A stretch of 64,000 nt of DNA from Fagopyrum homotropicum (lineage: Eukaryota; Streptophyta; Magnoliopsida; Caryophyllales; Polygonaceae), in NCBI GenBank assembly GCA_033239125.1, contig BSWB01000001.1:42009501-42073500 (forward strand). The letters are read 5' to 3'. Positions within the stretch are counted from its first letter, which is position 1. Every line of letters starts with the position of its first letter. The notes below the pieces were generated by a model, which was not told where the DNA came from, ran no database searches, and saw nothing but the letters and a program-made list of their open reading frames with translations. Positions 42,946 through 56,293 of this stretch are shown piece after piece. Both the position numbers and the translations under genes were made by a program.

Positions 42946-44456
42946 AATACCCACCGGAGGTGATGGTTAAAGTTGGTTCAGGAGTGCGGTCTTATGATTC
43001 TGATATCATCCAGGGTAGGTGGATGTGATCACCAAAACCCTTAGCAAGTGGATGCTTTGAGAGGAAGCAAAAACTTAACTAACGGTTCAGCCTCAGTTTG
43101 TTAACGAAGATGATAAGTGAAGAGATCGGACATAATCGTGAGATTTGAAAGGCTTTGAGAAAAATCCGGGATATAAGGTCCCGAGGAGAGACCTCATAGT
43201 TACCTTTATGGGATGACAGTTTTGTTGAGACGCTAGGAGCGTTTATGTATACTTATAGCGGAGAGCTGAGATAGAGCCTCCAAGATGCTTGCACTACCCT
43301 TATCGGTTCACCTTGGTGCTGGTAAGAGGTATCCGGATAGGTAATATTCATATTGGTGAGACGGCCGTAAGGCCGAGGTGGCTAAGTGCATAACCATTAT
43401 GAGACTCGTCGTCAGGTCAAGCTTGACCACCATAAGACGGGTAAGAGGACGTCATCCACCACAAGTTACGCAGTGGGAGTGGGAGTGTACCCCGTAGAGG
43501 GTATTACCGGTTTGAGACCATGTGACGGTTGTGACGTGTTTGGGTTATTATCGATTGACCTACGGAGATAACGCTTTTTTTCACCCTATTGGAAAATCGG
43601 GCCGATGAGTCGGCTAGTTGTGGTATGTGTTAAGCGATAGTGTTATTACTTGGGGATACCGAGTATTCTTATCTCGGATCGAGACGAGTGATTCATCTCG
43701 GGATTTGTGGGTAGCGGGATAGTGCCGCTTAGGGGCCCAGTTGTCTTTCATGACAGTTTTTGTTCTCAGACATATGGTCACTTAGAGAGGGTTTTTCAAG
43801 CCATAAAGGATGTGTTGGGAGCCTCTGTGCTAAAGTGAGAACAAGTGTAATCCGAACACTTTCCTTTGATCGAACTTTTGTATGACGATATTTGGGATGA
43901 GTTGTTTGTAATGGCCCTTTAGAAGGCATTTTATGGACGGGAGTATAGTACCCACTGGTGTCGGAAATTTGATAGTACATGTAAGGATAGCCTGAATAGT
44001 TACGGGATGACCTCGCTCAAGTAGTAGTGGTCCAAAGGCGGATGCTAGCCGAGTTAAGTCGCTGGAAGGCGTATATATTGATGAGAGGCGCAGACCTCTA
44101 GAGTTGGTTATGGAGTAGGTCCGATCGAGTCGAGAATTTTACAGGAGCGAGGTGTCAAGGTTTGGCTTTTAAGGAAGTAGAGTTTCCGTTTTACGGACCC
44201 TTTTGAGAAATGAGGACTAATAGTATGGGATTTACAAATTGGTGTTGTCGCCAAGAGTGGAGGGTATTTACCCGATGTTTCTTATGATAGTCAAGGGAGT
44301 ACATGGATAATTCGAGTTATGTTTTTAGTCGTGTTGATCTAGTGGCAGTCGAGGAGCCGATGAGGCTACCGGGAGTACATGGGATAATATCTTTGGTTGA
44401 GGTCACGACGAGCTAGTGGCATTGATATGGCCGATGGGTTAGAGTTTATGTACGTG
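42946..44456 (+). pseudogene. D integrase remnant
   Basis: The best block is 43745-43815, where QTYGHLERVFQAIKDVLGA can be read in frame, matching the catalytic-Glu helix of Gypsy integrase. About 43895-43965 gives MAL-stop-KAFYGREYSTHW, matching the APFEALYGRRCRSPICW region. About 44240-44290 resembles the LPPRLSxVHPVFHVS end of pol. The first half (42946-43700) is too decayed for me to assign. Confidence 0.65.
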
Positions 44457-46195
44457 TGTTCGCCACTTAGCGTGCGTACAAATAAGCTTTAAATTTATAA
44501 AACTAGAATCAAGCAAGCGAACCCGCAGTGTACGGATCGACGTAGTTAAGCAAGAATTCCAGAGTATCGAACACAGGGATTTGGGGAGAATAAATCCGAT
44601 CGCAGGTTATCAAGCAAATGAATGTAAGAGCTTTGCAAATTATTGGGAAAACAACAATCCTAAAGATCCAAGTATCCAGTTGTGGCAATCGATTCAAGAT
44701 ATACTAATGATATAAGGACAGAGTTAAGATATGCAAAGGTATACTAGTGTAAGGTAATCGTACGGTGAAGTTCCAAAAACCTTATATGACTCACCTACAA
44801 GACACTCTCTATACAGGTTGTTGAGGCTTCAATATAGGAAGGTTCTAAAGGCAAGAATTAATATCAAATACCCAAACTTGTAATCCAAGGATCAAGACTA
44901 ACTAAACCGATTAAGGTTGTGACACTCACAATCGAGGTAGAGGTTGTTGAGGCTTCACTACCACCTAGAAAAGGCAAGCCTAAACTAAGTTAAAGCAAGT
45001 CTTTAACTTTGGATTAAAGTAAAAGCAGGTTCATAAACTTAAAGGAAATCACGGTTAGTTCTTGAGGTTCCACGGCCGTGGACTTCAAGACCAGGCCGTA
45101 ATTTAAGGTTGTCGACGATTCTCTCTAACTCTCAGGGTCCAATCTGTTTACGATCGATCTATCATTATCTAAGCCACAACTATCAACCCTTCACCTTAGA
45201 ATTGTTAAGGGTTTTTAGCCAACAATCATCATTATGATATCAAATTCAAAGATTAAAAGATTGAAAGATGAAAACTTCCGAAAACTTTCAATAAACTTCA
45301 AACCAATCTCAATGTCACAATCAAGAACAAATATTGTCGCTAGATTCGGAATAGAACAAACAAACACAATATTAGATAAGAAGGAAGAACGGGATGTCAA
45401 TCCGTCTTCTAAATCAAACCTAAGCAAGAAGAGAAATCTTCTTGCAATTAACCTTTCGAATCTTCGATCTTCCGTCAATACGGAAATCTCAACAGCAATC
45501 TCCACCTAAAGTGCGAGATTAGGGCAACTCCAACGATGAGTGCAATTACGTCTTTTGCAAGGTTGCAAAATCCCAAGCGAAGGTCTAAGCGAGGGTGCAA
45601 AGTACGTCTAAGCGGAGATGACGGAATCTCTCTTTGTCCGTCCTTTTATAGTGTATAATGAAGTAGCGGCCCGGCCCAATCTTTTAAAAGATCGTGGCTT
45701 AAAGTGTGGCGAAAAAGATCGCCAAGATCACGGTCGTGGAAGGTTCCACGACCGTAATTTAGAGTGTGGAATTCAATACGGTTTGAACACATGATTCCAC
45801 GACCGTAGAATCCACTGGAATGAATCACACTTCTCTTGCTAGGGTTCCACGGCCGTGGAATTGAACGTGGTTTGTAGTACGGCCGTATTTTAGAGCGTGG
45901 TTTAGGGCAAGAACGTGATTCTTCCCTAGCCTTGTGCATTCCATAAGTTGACACTCATTTTGCTCCTAAGAATGCCCTCAATCCATGGACATACTCAATC
46001 AACTCATCCTTGCTAGATTCCGTTCGGAAATGGCTCTCAATCACCTATAATCAACATAAAGCTTGTGTAGACATCTATATCGACAATATAGGCAAACTAG
46101 CTCACAAATGCAACAATGCTAAATCAAAGACTATCAATATGAATCAAATACGTTTAGAAAACGTGCCTAAAACATCACAATATTTCATGCTAACA
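44457..46195 (-). repeat. Solo LTR of the A2-type Athila subfamily
   Basis: 1739 bp, flanked by ACGTG (44452-44456) and ACATG (46196-46200). The terminal 'gttcgccacttagcgtgcgtacaaataagc' region is the complement of the A2 LTR end. The palindrome cluster (45727-45900), TATA (about 45648-45655) and leader hairpin (45050-45105) are all in the standard places. No internal sequence adjoins it. Confidence 0.88.
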
Positions 46196-46453
46196 ACATG
46201 CGCGAGTTTATGTGTTTTGTGCCCCGAGTGGGAATGTTTTGTGTGATCGGTTAGATTGTGACTTGGTATGCGTTATGCTCTTCGTGTGAGTATGTATGTT
46301 GGTATTGCAAGGTCTTGACGTGGTTATACGAGTGTGTGATGATTATCGACTAGGGAGTTTGCACGTTACGGTTTTGAGTAGTTACCGAGTTCTTATACTG
46401 AGAGTTTTGCGTTAGCAAGTTTCGGGATAAAACTTGTTTTTAGGGGGATTAGT
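46196..46453 (+). other. D 3' end of internal region and PPT
   Basis: Includes GCAAGTTTCGGGATAAAACTTG, nearly the same as 24915-24935 in B, then TTTTTAGGGGGATTAGT directly before the LTR. Non-coding. Confidence 0.65.
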
Positions 46454-47713
46454 TGTAACATCCGGAATTTTATTACGGGTGTTGAGAGGTTTATCGACCT
46501 TTCCGCAGGCGCGACTCAGATTTTCCGCTGGCACGAGGTGTTGAGTGCCGATTTTTATTCCCAAAATCCCGTACCGACCCTTTGTTGGGTGCGTGACCCT
46601 TCGTTTTGGGGAACCGACCCCTCGTTCCCTAGTTGACCCCTCGTTCTCCTTGGGCATGAGATGACCTTTGCAGCTCTCTCTTTCCTCCTACTTCACTTTC
46701 ACGTGAAAAGTCTCTCTCCCTTTTCTCCTTCTTCTCTCATTGGCTTGGAAGCTCTTGGAAACTCTTCTTGATGATCTCTCCTCTTTTCTTCTTGTTTTTA
46801 ATGTCCAACAGTGTGGTGATTCTACAGATCTGGATTGTAAGTGTAAGCCCTTCTCTCCCTTTCCATTTCTTCATCTTCATCTTCCTCCTTCTGCTTCAAT
46901 GGTGGAAGCCATGGATTCATCTTGTTTTCTTCCCCTTTGGCTTGCATGTGATTGGATCGAGTTTGAATAGAGTTGCATGATGACGGTTGAGTGTGTGTGG
47001 ATGTTCTGGAGCCAAGCAACGGAGCTAGGAAGCCATGACACCTCAAGGAATCAACAAAGAAGTCATCGCATATCGCACACTGGAGTTCGACCGCACCCGC
47101 GGCTGGACAGCGCCGCGGGGGCGGCCAGTGCACTGAGTCGTAGGGACGGCCAACCTGAGCCACAGGGGCAGCCTAGTGAGCCGCAGGGGCGGCCAATGGC
47201 TCTGTCAGCCTTCCCTTGCGGTTTTCTTCTTCCTTTCACAACTGCTCTTCGTTCTTCCGCACCCATGTCCTTGCCCGGTGAGTACCCTCCTCGAAGTAAG
47301 TGTATATCGTTGATCCTAGGGAGTGTTTATGCTAGAAGCATGCTAGGATTGGACCTAGGTTAGTTGGAATGCCATGTAGTGGCTTGTGGACCTTAGCCGA
47401 GTTTGTGAGGTTTTCGGATTGATCTATGGCTTGACGGCCGCATGTTTTTGAGTTGGTTCATGGGATGAGAGTATGGCTGCCTTGTGAGACTTGATAAGGG
47501 TTTAGATGGTGGGTACTGGGTTGTGAGATTGTAAGCTAGGATGTGCCTATAGTTGTTATCGTTGCCTTTGTTGAGAATAGGATTGTTTGTCCTAGTATGG
47601 GTTATGGTTTATGATCTTGCGAGATCATCGGGTCTAGAAGTCTAAGGACTTATAGCTTATGAGAGTGGTATTGATTTGTTCCTTGTTATGATCGGGTGAT
47701 GAGTATTCCTACG
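46454..47713 (+). repeat. D 3' LTR, left part
   Basis: Starts TGTAACATCCGGAA and continues after A2 at 60963. It contains a run of four 'gacccYtcgtt' words (46574-46645) and a GC-rich imperfect repeat (47110-47208). Short ORFs such as 46977-47363 cover this repeat and show no family resemblance. Confidence 0.8.
47110..47208 (+). repeat. GC-rich imperfect tandem repeat in the D LTR
   Basis: Four units of about 22-25 bp with core CCGCAGGGGCGGCC or a close variant. The local GC is far above that of the surrounding LTR. Confidence 0.8.
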
Positions 47714-49445
47714 TGTTAGCATGAAATATTGTGATATTTTAGGCACGTTTTCTAAGTGTATTTGATTCATATTGATAGTCATTGATTGAGCATAGATGCA
47801 TTTATGAGCTAGTTTGTCTATAATGTCGATATAGAGATCTACACAAGCTTTATGTTGATTATAGGTGATTGAGAGCTATTTCCGAATGGAATCGAGCAAA
47901 GATGGAGTTGTTGAGAAATGTCCATGGATTGAGGGCCTTTCTAGGAGCTAAGGGAATGCCAACTTGAGGAATGCACGAGGCTAGGGAAGAATCACGTTCT
48001 TGCCCTAAACCACGCTCTAAAATACGGCCGTACCACTTTCCACGTTCAGTTCTACGGCCGTGGAACCATGGCTAGGGAAGCGTGGTTCATTCCAGCAACT
48101 TCTACGGCCGTGGAGAAGATGGTTCAAACCGTGTTGATTCCCACGCTCTAAATTACGTCCGTGGAACCTTCCACGACCGTGATCTTGGCGATCTTTTTCG
48201 CCATACTTTAAGTCACGATCTCCTACGCAATTGGGCCGGGCCGATATTTTATCTTACACTATAAAAGGACGGACGAAGAGAGATTCCGTCACCTCGCTTG
48301 AGACCTTGGCTTACACCTTCGCTTACGCTTAGACGCACTCCCGTTTGCGCTTGGGATTGCCCTAATTTCGCTTTTAGTGGAAGTGTGTTTGAGAGATTTG
48401 TGCAGCGCTATTGTGATTTCCGGATTGACGGAAGATCGAAGATTCGGAAGATTGTTCGCAAGAAGATTCCTCTTCTTGTTTAGGTTTGATTTAGAAGACG
48501 GATTGACATCCCGTTCTTCCTTCTTATCTAAGATTGTGTTTGTTTGTTATATTCCGAATCTAGTGACAATATTTGTTCTTGATTGTGACATTGAGATTGG
48601 TTTGAAGTTTATTGAAGGTTTTCGGAAGTTTTCATCTTTCAATCTTTTAATTCTTGAATTTGATATCAATATGACTATTGTTGGCTAAAAACCCTTAACA
48701 ATTCTAAGGTGAAGGGTTGATATTTGTGGCTTAGATGATGATAGATCGATCGTAAACAGATTGGACCTTGAGAGTTAGAGAGAATCGCCGACGAACCCTA
48801 AATTACGGTCTGTTCTTGAGTCCACGACCGTGGAACCTCACGATCCAACCGTGATTTCCCTTAAGTTTACGAACTTGCTTTTACTTTAATCCAAAGTTAA
48901 AGATTTGTTTTAACTTAGTTTAGGCTTGCCTTTTCTAGGTGGTAGTGAAGCCTCAACAACCTCTACCCCGATTGTGAGTGTCACAACCGTAATCGGTTTA
49001 GTTAGTCTTGATCCTTGGATTACAAGTTTGGGTATTTGACATTAATTCTTACCTTTAGAACCTTTCTATATTGAAGCCTCAACAACCTTTATAGAGAGTG
49101 TCTTATAGGTGAGTCATATAAGGTTTTTGGAACTTCACCGTACGATTACCTTACATTAGCATACCTTTGTATATCTCAATTCTGTCCTTATATCATTAGT
49201 ATATCTTGAATCGATTGCCACAGCTGGATACTTGGATCTTTAGGATTGTTGTTTTCCCAATATTTGAAAAGCTTCATACATTTACTTGCTTGATAATCTA
49301 CAATCGAATCTGTTCCCCCCAAATCCCTGTGTTCGATACTCTGGATTTCTTGCTTAACTATATCGATCCGTATACTGCGGGTTCGCTTGCTTGATTTCTA
49401 GTTTTATATTTAAAGCTTATTTGCACGCACGCTAAGTGGCAAACA
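47714..49445 (+). repeat. A2 5' LTR with promoter
   Basis: 1732 bp. The palindrome cluster is at 47995-48185, TTGGGCCGGGCCGA (a site II-like GGGCC motif) at 48228-48243, the TATA box TATAAAAG at 48260-48267, the leader hairpin at 48800-48857, and CCTCAACAACCT words at 48950-49090. It ends GCAAACA, against GCGAACA in the other LTR. Confidence 0.95.
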
Positions 49446-49450
49446 AGTTT

Positions 49451-49468
49451 TTGGCGCCGTTGCCGGGG
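49451..49468 (+). other. A2 primer-binding site
   Basis: TGGCGCCGTTGCCGGGGA, five bases after the 5' LTR end. tRNA-Asp type, as in C. Confidence 0.85.
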
Positions 49469-49547
49469 ATTTGGTCTAGGCCGAATTCGGTTTTCGGTTG
49501 TCAAGCTTGGGAGCTTCTCCCTTGTTATTTGATATCTCTTTGAGTGC

Positions 49548-51833
49548 ATGCGCAGGTTTAGGAACACCGAGGATCTCTTACCTCTTGATCAAGATCTTGA
49601 GAGAACTTTAAGGCAAAAGCGCAAGGAAACGAAGATGGCTGAAGAACACGAACGTGATCTTCAAGCGGAGTTAGCGGAGAAAGAAGCTCAACTCCAATGG
49701 AATGAGAATATTCGCCGGGATGAAATGGATCGTCATCAATCTCAAGTTAACGATCTAAAAGATATGATGTTCCAGATGAGGATAGAAATAAGCAACCTTA
49801 AGAATAAGGGGAGCCAGAAATCCTCAAGAAGGGCATCAAGATCAAGAAGAAGAAGTCATTCATCCGCTGATGATAGTGATTCTTCCATGCCACCGCTAGA
49901 GGAAATTGATCCCACGATCAATTTGAATCCTTTCCATCCACGGGGAGCTGCTAATCGTCGTGTTCCACCTAGGAATGCGAGGATCGAACGTGTAGATGAT
50001 AAGCCAAGAACTCTTGGCCAAAGGATGGATCCAACACAACAACCGCGCCGTTTGGGCGTGAACTTTAATGCTGATGATGTGCAAGGGTTTAGCTTCAACC
50101 CTCAAGTTATTACTCTTGTTCGCCAAAACCAATTTGGCGGAACAAGCGTTGAATCTCCACACCAACACTTGCAAAACTTCGAGTGTATGATGGAGACAAT
50201 GAGGCCGAAGAACGCGACTACCAACAACTATAAGCTCAAGCCTTTCTTTTTCTCCTTGAAGGGGAAAGCGTTGTCTTGGTACCAAGCTCTTCCTAGTGGG
50301 AAACTAGACACGTGGGAAGACCTTTTCGCGGAGTTCCTCACCAAATTCTCTCCGCCATCCAAAACGGCGGAACTTAGAGGTAAGATCAATGTATTTTCCA
50401 TGAGGTCTAACGAAAGTTTGTTTCAATCATGGGAAAGGTTTCAGGACTTGTTATTGGATTGCCCTCATCATGGCATATCCAAGCTTGCATTGCTGGAGAT
50501 TTACTATAAGGGGCTGGATGCGGGGACACAATTCAACCTCCAATCCCTCTCATGTGGAACATTCATGGACATGAGAGAAGATGACGCTTGAGACTTCATT
50601 GAGAAGCAAGCAAGAGTCATAGAGAAGTATTCCCGCCAAAAGGTAGAGGGAAATCGTGTGGAGCAAAGAGCAAAGCTCACATATGAAGCTCAAAATCAGA
50701 TTTTCTCCCTCAACAATAAGATCAAAGAGTTGAAGGAGGCAATCAAGACCAACTTTCCAAAGCAACAAGGCAAGGATGTTGGCTATTTGGGCAACAACAA
50801 CAATGGCGGTGAGAACACAAACCGCAACAACAACAACAATAACCGGAACAATTGGAATGGCAACAACAACAACCGGAACAACAATTGGAACAACAATAGG
50901 GGTTCAAACAACAACAATTGGCACTCCAATCAACAAAATTCCGGTAACTCTTATCCTTCCAATTCGAATTCACTAACTCCACCTTCCTCTTCCTCTACTC
51001 CTTTGAAAAGCTAGGGGCAAACATCTAATGGAGGAAACACTTCGGGGAAGGAGAAGCCCGATCCCATGTTGGAAACGATCTTGGGAAAGCTTCAAGGTTT
51101 GGAGAACCGCATCATTAAGGTTGATGATCAAATTTCTAAGGTTGATAAAGCCCAAAAGGTTTTGGAAAACCAAATGTTCAGCCATGCGGAGGAAGTTCCT
51201 AGGAATCAAGGGAAACTTCCAGGAAAGACGGAGGACAACCCTAAGGGAAGGGTGATGGCAATCACAACTAGGAGCGGAGTGACTACCACCGATCCGCAGC
51301 CTAAGTTTGTTGAAGTCCCCGTAGAGAAAGACAGAGAGAAGGGGAAGGAGAAGGAAGATGTCTACGTTCCTCCTCCAGCTTACAAACCTCCCCTACCATT
51401 CCCTCAATCTAGAGCGAGAGCGCGCCTAGATAAACAATTTGGTAAGTTTATAGAACTCATGAGCAAGCTGCATATTAATATACCCTTTATTGATGCTATT
51501 GTAGGTATGCCGGCTTATGGCAAGTTCTTGAAGGAGCTCCTCTCCAACAAGAGGAAGTTAGAAGATTTCGGTGAGGTTAAGATGAGTTCGGATTCTTCGG
51601 ATCTCATCAAGACCATGAAGGCGAAAATGCCCCCCAAGCTAAAGGATCCGGGGTCGTTTTGCATTCCCATAGGAGTGGGAGATGTCACATATGATGCATT
51701 ATGTGACTTAGGAGCAAGTGTGAGCATCATACCACTTGCATTATGCAGGAAGATTGGTTTAGGCGACCCTAAACCGGTGAAGATGACGTTATACATGGCG
51801 GATCGATCCATCACTCGCCCGTCGGTATTGTAG
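49548..51833 (+). pseudogene. A2 gag-protease, broken by two stops and a frameshift
   Basis: Starts MRRFRNTEDLLPLDQ, collinear with A1. It has a coiled N-terminus, capsid, and an Asn-rich linker (about 50800-50930). Lesions: TGA at 50589-50591 where A1 has a Trp codon; TAG at 51012-51014 where A1 has Gln; and one base missing near 51818, inside protease just after MADRSIT. Protease LCDLGASVSIIPLALC is at about 51700-51750. Both stops fit C-to-T (or G-to-A) change. No full Gag-Pol can be made without suppression. Confidence 0.9.
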
Positions 51834-54800
51834 AAGACGTCCCAGTCAAGCTAGGTAAATTCTTTGTTCCCATTGACTTTGTCGTGCTTGACATTCCTGC
51901 AGATAGTCCGGTCCCGATCATACTCGGAAGACCGTTTCTTGCAACTTCCGGCTGCATAGTCGATTGCAAGAATGCTAGACTCGCCTTTGACATAGGAGAA
52001 GAGAAGGTAGAGTTCGTTCTTTCCACTCTAGTGAAGGAGCCAATCTTTGATGAGGATATATTCAATATCCAAGATGAAGAAGGGTTGTCTAGAGAGGAGG
52101 TAAGTGTTATTCTCTTCAAAGATCCTTTGCAAAAGGTCATTACTATGAGTCTAACGAATGTAGGGGAAGAAGAGGAGTGCAATGAGGCAATTGAAGCCTT
52201 AGAAGCACAAGAAGAAGTGGGTGAAGTGGAGTTTGAAAAACTCCACGATGAGGCAGAAAACGTGAGAATCCACGGCCATACACTATATTCCACGGCCGTG
52301 GATCTCACAACCCAAAGCGTGACTCACTCCAGGGGGTTACACGGTCGTGGAGAAGGCAGAGCAACCGTAACCACCTTCCACGCCCTAAACCACGGCCGTG
52401 GAGGACATAGGGAAACCGTGATTCTGGCCGTGGAAAAAGGTGAACGAGACACTCCTTCAACTTCCTTCGATTCTTCACCTACACCTTCAACACCCTTAGA
52501 AACTTCTAAGGAGACATCGGATGCTCCTCAAGAGCCATTGGAAGCTCCGAAAGCAATGGAACTAAAACCACTTCCTACTCATCTAAGGTACGCTTTCCTA
52601 GGACCTAATTCTACCTTTCCGGTTATTGTTAGTTCCGATCTAAGCATAGATGAACATAATCAGCTCATGATTGTCCTTAGGAAACATAGGAAAGCTTTAG
52701 GCTACACTATTGAGGACTTAGTAGGAATTAAACCCTCCCTATGCATGCACAAAATACTAATGGAGGAAGACTTTAGGACTTCAAGACAACCTCAAAGGCG
52801 GTTGAACCCGACCATGAAGGAGGTTGTCAAGAAGGAAATTCTTAAACTTCTTGATGCAGGTATCATCTATCCTATCTCCTATAGTAAGTGGGTGAGTCCG
52901 GTTCAAGTAGTTCCAAAGAAGGGAGGAATGACGGTCATCACCAACAAGAATAACGAACTCATTCCTACCCGAACCGTAACGGGATGGCGGATGTGCATTG
53001 ACTACCGCAAGCTTAACAACGCGACGAGGAAGGATCACTTCCCACTACCCTTCATCGATCAAATGCTTGAAAGGTTAGCGCAACATTCGCACTTTTGCTA
53101 TCTTGACGGTTATAGTGGTTTCTTTCAGATTTCGATACACCCGGATGATCAAGAGAAGACCACATTCACGTGCCCGTGGGGTACGTTCGCTTATAGGAGA
53201 ATGCCGTTCGGGCTTTGCAACGCCCCAGCCACCTTTCAAAGGTGCATGATGGCCATCTTCTCCGAATACATAGAGGAAATCATGGAGGTCTTCATGGACG
53301 ATTTCTCCGTATACGGTTCCTCTTTTAACGATTGCCTTTCTAACCTTTCTCTTGTTTTACAAAGGTGTGAGGACACTAACCTAGTTCTTAATTGGGAGAA
53401 GTGTCAATTTATGGTAAAGGAAGGAATTGTTTTAGGATACCTAATCTCTAGTAGAGGGATAGAGGTGGATATGGCGAAAATAGAGACTATAGAGAAGCTT
53501 CCTCCCCCAACTTCGGTGAAAGGGATAAGAAGTTTCCTAGGACATGCTGGATTTTATAGACGTTTCATTAAAGACTTCTCTAAAATATCAAAACCGCTCA
53601 CTAATCTATTGATGAAGGATGTAGTCTTTGAGTTTTCGCAGGAATGTTTGGATGCGTTTAACACCATTCGGCAAGCTCTAATTTCAGCACCTATTATCCA
53701 ACCTCCGGATTGGACTCTTCCCTTTGAGGTTATGTGCGATGCTAGTGACGTAGCTATAGGAGCTGTTCTTGGACAACGGAAGGAAGGGCGAACCCATGCC
53801 ATATACTATGCTAGCAAGACGCTAGATGAAGCGCAACTCAATTACGCCACTACCGAAAAAGAGTTTTTAGCCATTGTCTATGCTATTGACAAATTTCGCT
53901 CTTATCTTGTAGGTGCAAAGGTGATTGTCTACACGGATCATGCTGCGATCCGGTACCTCCTTGCGAAGAAAGATACGAAGCCAAGGCTAATTAGATGGAT
54001 TCTCCTCCTACAAGAATTCGATCTAGAGATCCGCGACAAGAAAGGTTCAGAAAATTCTGTTGCGGATCATTTGAGTCGCCTAACACATCTAGAGGACGAC
54101 CATTTACCCATCGATGACTCCTTCCCGGACGAACACCTACATATTATTGAGAAATGCATCGATGTGATCTCCAAAGGAAACGAACCATGGTTTGCTGATT
54201 TTGTTAACTATTTGGTTTGTCAGGAGATACCACCCGGATTATCCTACGCACAAAGAAAGAAGTTCTTTAAGGATGTCCGGGAATACTTTTGGAACGAGCC
54301 TCTCCTCTTTAAGAGAGGTCCGGATGGCATCATTCGGCGATGTGTGCCGGAAGATGAAATGCAAAGTGTCATCCGCCATTGTCATTCACTACCTTGTGGA
54401 GGACACGCTAGTTCGAACAAGACTAGGGCAAAGGTATTGCAATCTGGATTCTTTTGGCCTACTTTATTTAGAGATGTGCAATCCTTTGTTTCTTGTTGCG
54501 ATGCTTGTCAAAGAACAGGTAATATCTCTAGGAGGAATGAGATGCCCCTCAACAATATCCAAGAGGTGGAGATTTTCGATGTTTGGGGAGTAGATTTTAT
54601 GGGACCGTTCCCATCCTCTTGTGGAAACCAATACATACTATTGGCGGTAGATTACGTTTCTAGATGGGTGGAAGCAATTGCCTCTCCCACCAATGATGTC
54701 ATGGTGGTGGTTAAGTTCTTCAACAAGACCATTTTTCCACGATTTGGGACGCCAAGGACTATCATTAGTGATGGAGGTTCTCACTTCATTGCCCGGCGCT

Positions 54801-55462
54801 TTGAAGCTCTTCTAGCTAAGTATGGGGTTACTCACAAGATCGCCACCCCTTATCATCCACAAACAAGTGGACAAGTTGAGATCTCAAATCGGGAGATCAA
54901 AGGAATCTTAGAGAAGACGGTTTCAAGGACTAGGAAGGATTGGTCTTTGAAGCTTGATGACGCATTGTGGGCTTACCGGACTGCGTACAAGACTCCCATT
55001 GGAACCACACCATACAACCTTGTGTATGGGAAGTCTTGTCACTTACCGGTGGAACTGGAGCATAAGGCATTTTGGGCTATTAAGTGGTTGAATTTTGGCA
55101 TGAAGGAAGCGGGAGAGAAGCGTCTCCTAAACCTTAATGAGCTGAAAGAACTCCGCTTGAACGCCTATGAAAACGCTAAGATATATAAGGAGAGAGCAAA
55201 GCGTTGGCATGATAAGCATATCATTCCAAAGGACTTCAAAGAAGGAGATCAAGTTCTCCTCTTCAATTCAAGGCTTCGTCTCTTTCCAGGTAAGCTTAAG
55301 TCTCGTTGGACCGGACCTTTTCTAATTAAGCGTATTTTCCCCCATGGTGCAGTTGAAGTATGGGGTGAAGCAGGCGGAAGCTTTAAGGTGAACGGTCAAC
55401 GACTCAAGAAGTACACGCCGGAACTCCAAGCCGAAGAGTTCGCGCCTACCGCACTCGAATAA
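51834..55462 (+). pseudogene. A2 protease end, RT, RNase H, integrase (long open frame)
   Basis: About 1200 codons open and collinear with A1. It starts in the protease tail (VVLDIPAD, IILGRPFLATSGC), then a linker with an expanded palindrome run (52265-52440, read as HGRG and STAV peptides). RT has FMDDFSVYGSSF at about 53291-53325, RNase H has MCDASDVAIGAVL, and integrase has the H2C2 finger, GVDFMGPF, ISDGG and SGQVEISN with D-D-35-E spacing. All catalytic motifs are present. It has no start codon of its own in the proper place, because the protease frameshift cuts it from gag. Confidence 0.9.
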
Positions 55463-56293
55463 GTGCGAGATTTGGTCTAGCTACGGACCTTAAACAAAGC
55501 GCTTCTTGGGAGGCAACCCAAGGTATTGCATTTTTGTTTTTTGTTTTCGATTCATAGTTTAGCTTAGTTTAGACGTTTTTGCTTTGTTTTGCCTTCGATT
55601 CCTTCCGGTATGTTCGTGTTTTTGGATGTAGGAACGATGGAAAAGGAAAAGGGAAGGGTAATGCTGAAGAAAAGTGACAAAATTTGGACTTTGGAGCTTT
55701 ACAGAGAGTTCCACGGCCTAAACCACGGTCGTGACAGCTACAGTGACCGTAATTTCCAAAAACCTTTGAAAAATCACCAAAACCACGGTTCCATACATTT
55801 CCACGGCCGTGGAACCCCCCGACAGACCGTGATTTTCAAAATTTTGCCTGTCACTATATAAACCACGTTCTTCACAAAAACCCTCCACAAATACCCAATT
55901 CCACGACCCAAAATGCCGATTCCACGCCCTTCTTCCCAAATCTTCGTTCCTTAATCGTTTTCGACGATTCTTCTTTCCAATTTGAAGCAAATTCAACCAC
56001 CAACGAGATCCAAGCAACGAATCGAGCGGAAAATCACCACGGAACGCACAATTCGGATTTTAAAATCCGAAACCTAGGTTTTTTTTCACTCTTCTTGATC
56101 TTTGTCAATTTGGTTCGTTTTTGCTAGAAATTTTAGTAAGAACTGATTGAAATTGGAAGAAATTAGACTAGGGCTGCCTGATTGCTGAGTTTGAGTGTTG
56201 TTTGCTAAGATTTGCGAAAAAAACCAGACGAACCACGGTCGCTGACAGTTCCACGGCCGTGGAATTACCAAGAACAGACCGTAATTTTGAATA
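55463..56293 (+). promoter_or_regulatory. A2 pol-to-env spacer with putative internal promoter
   Basis: 831 bp, almost the same length as in A1. The palindrome cluster is at 55709-55836, then ATTTTGCCTGTCACTATATAAA with TATATAAA at 55855-55862, then the leader with a nested hairpin (56231-56288) ending six bases before the ATG at 56294. It is collinear with 8727-9557 of A1, although the two have diverged elsewhere. Confidence 0.6.

Noticed and set aside
46977..47363. 128-codon frame over the GC-rich repeat in the D LTR
   Set aside because: The frame is kept open by GC-rich repeats, with no homology seen and a position in U3/R of a dead LTR.
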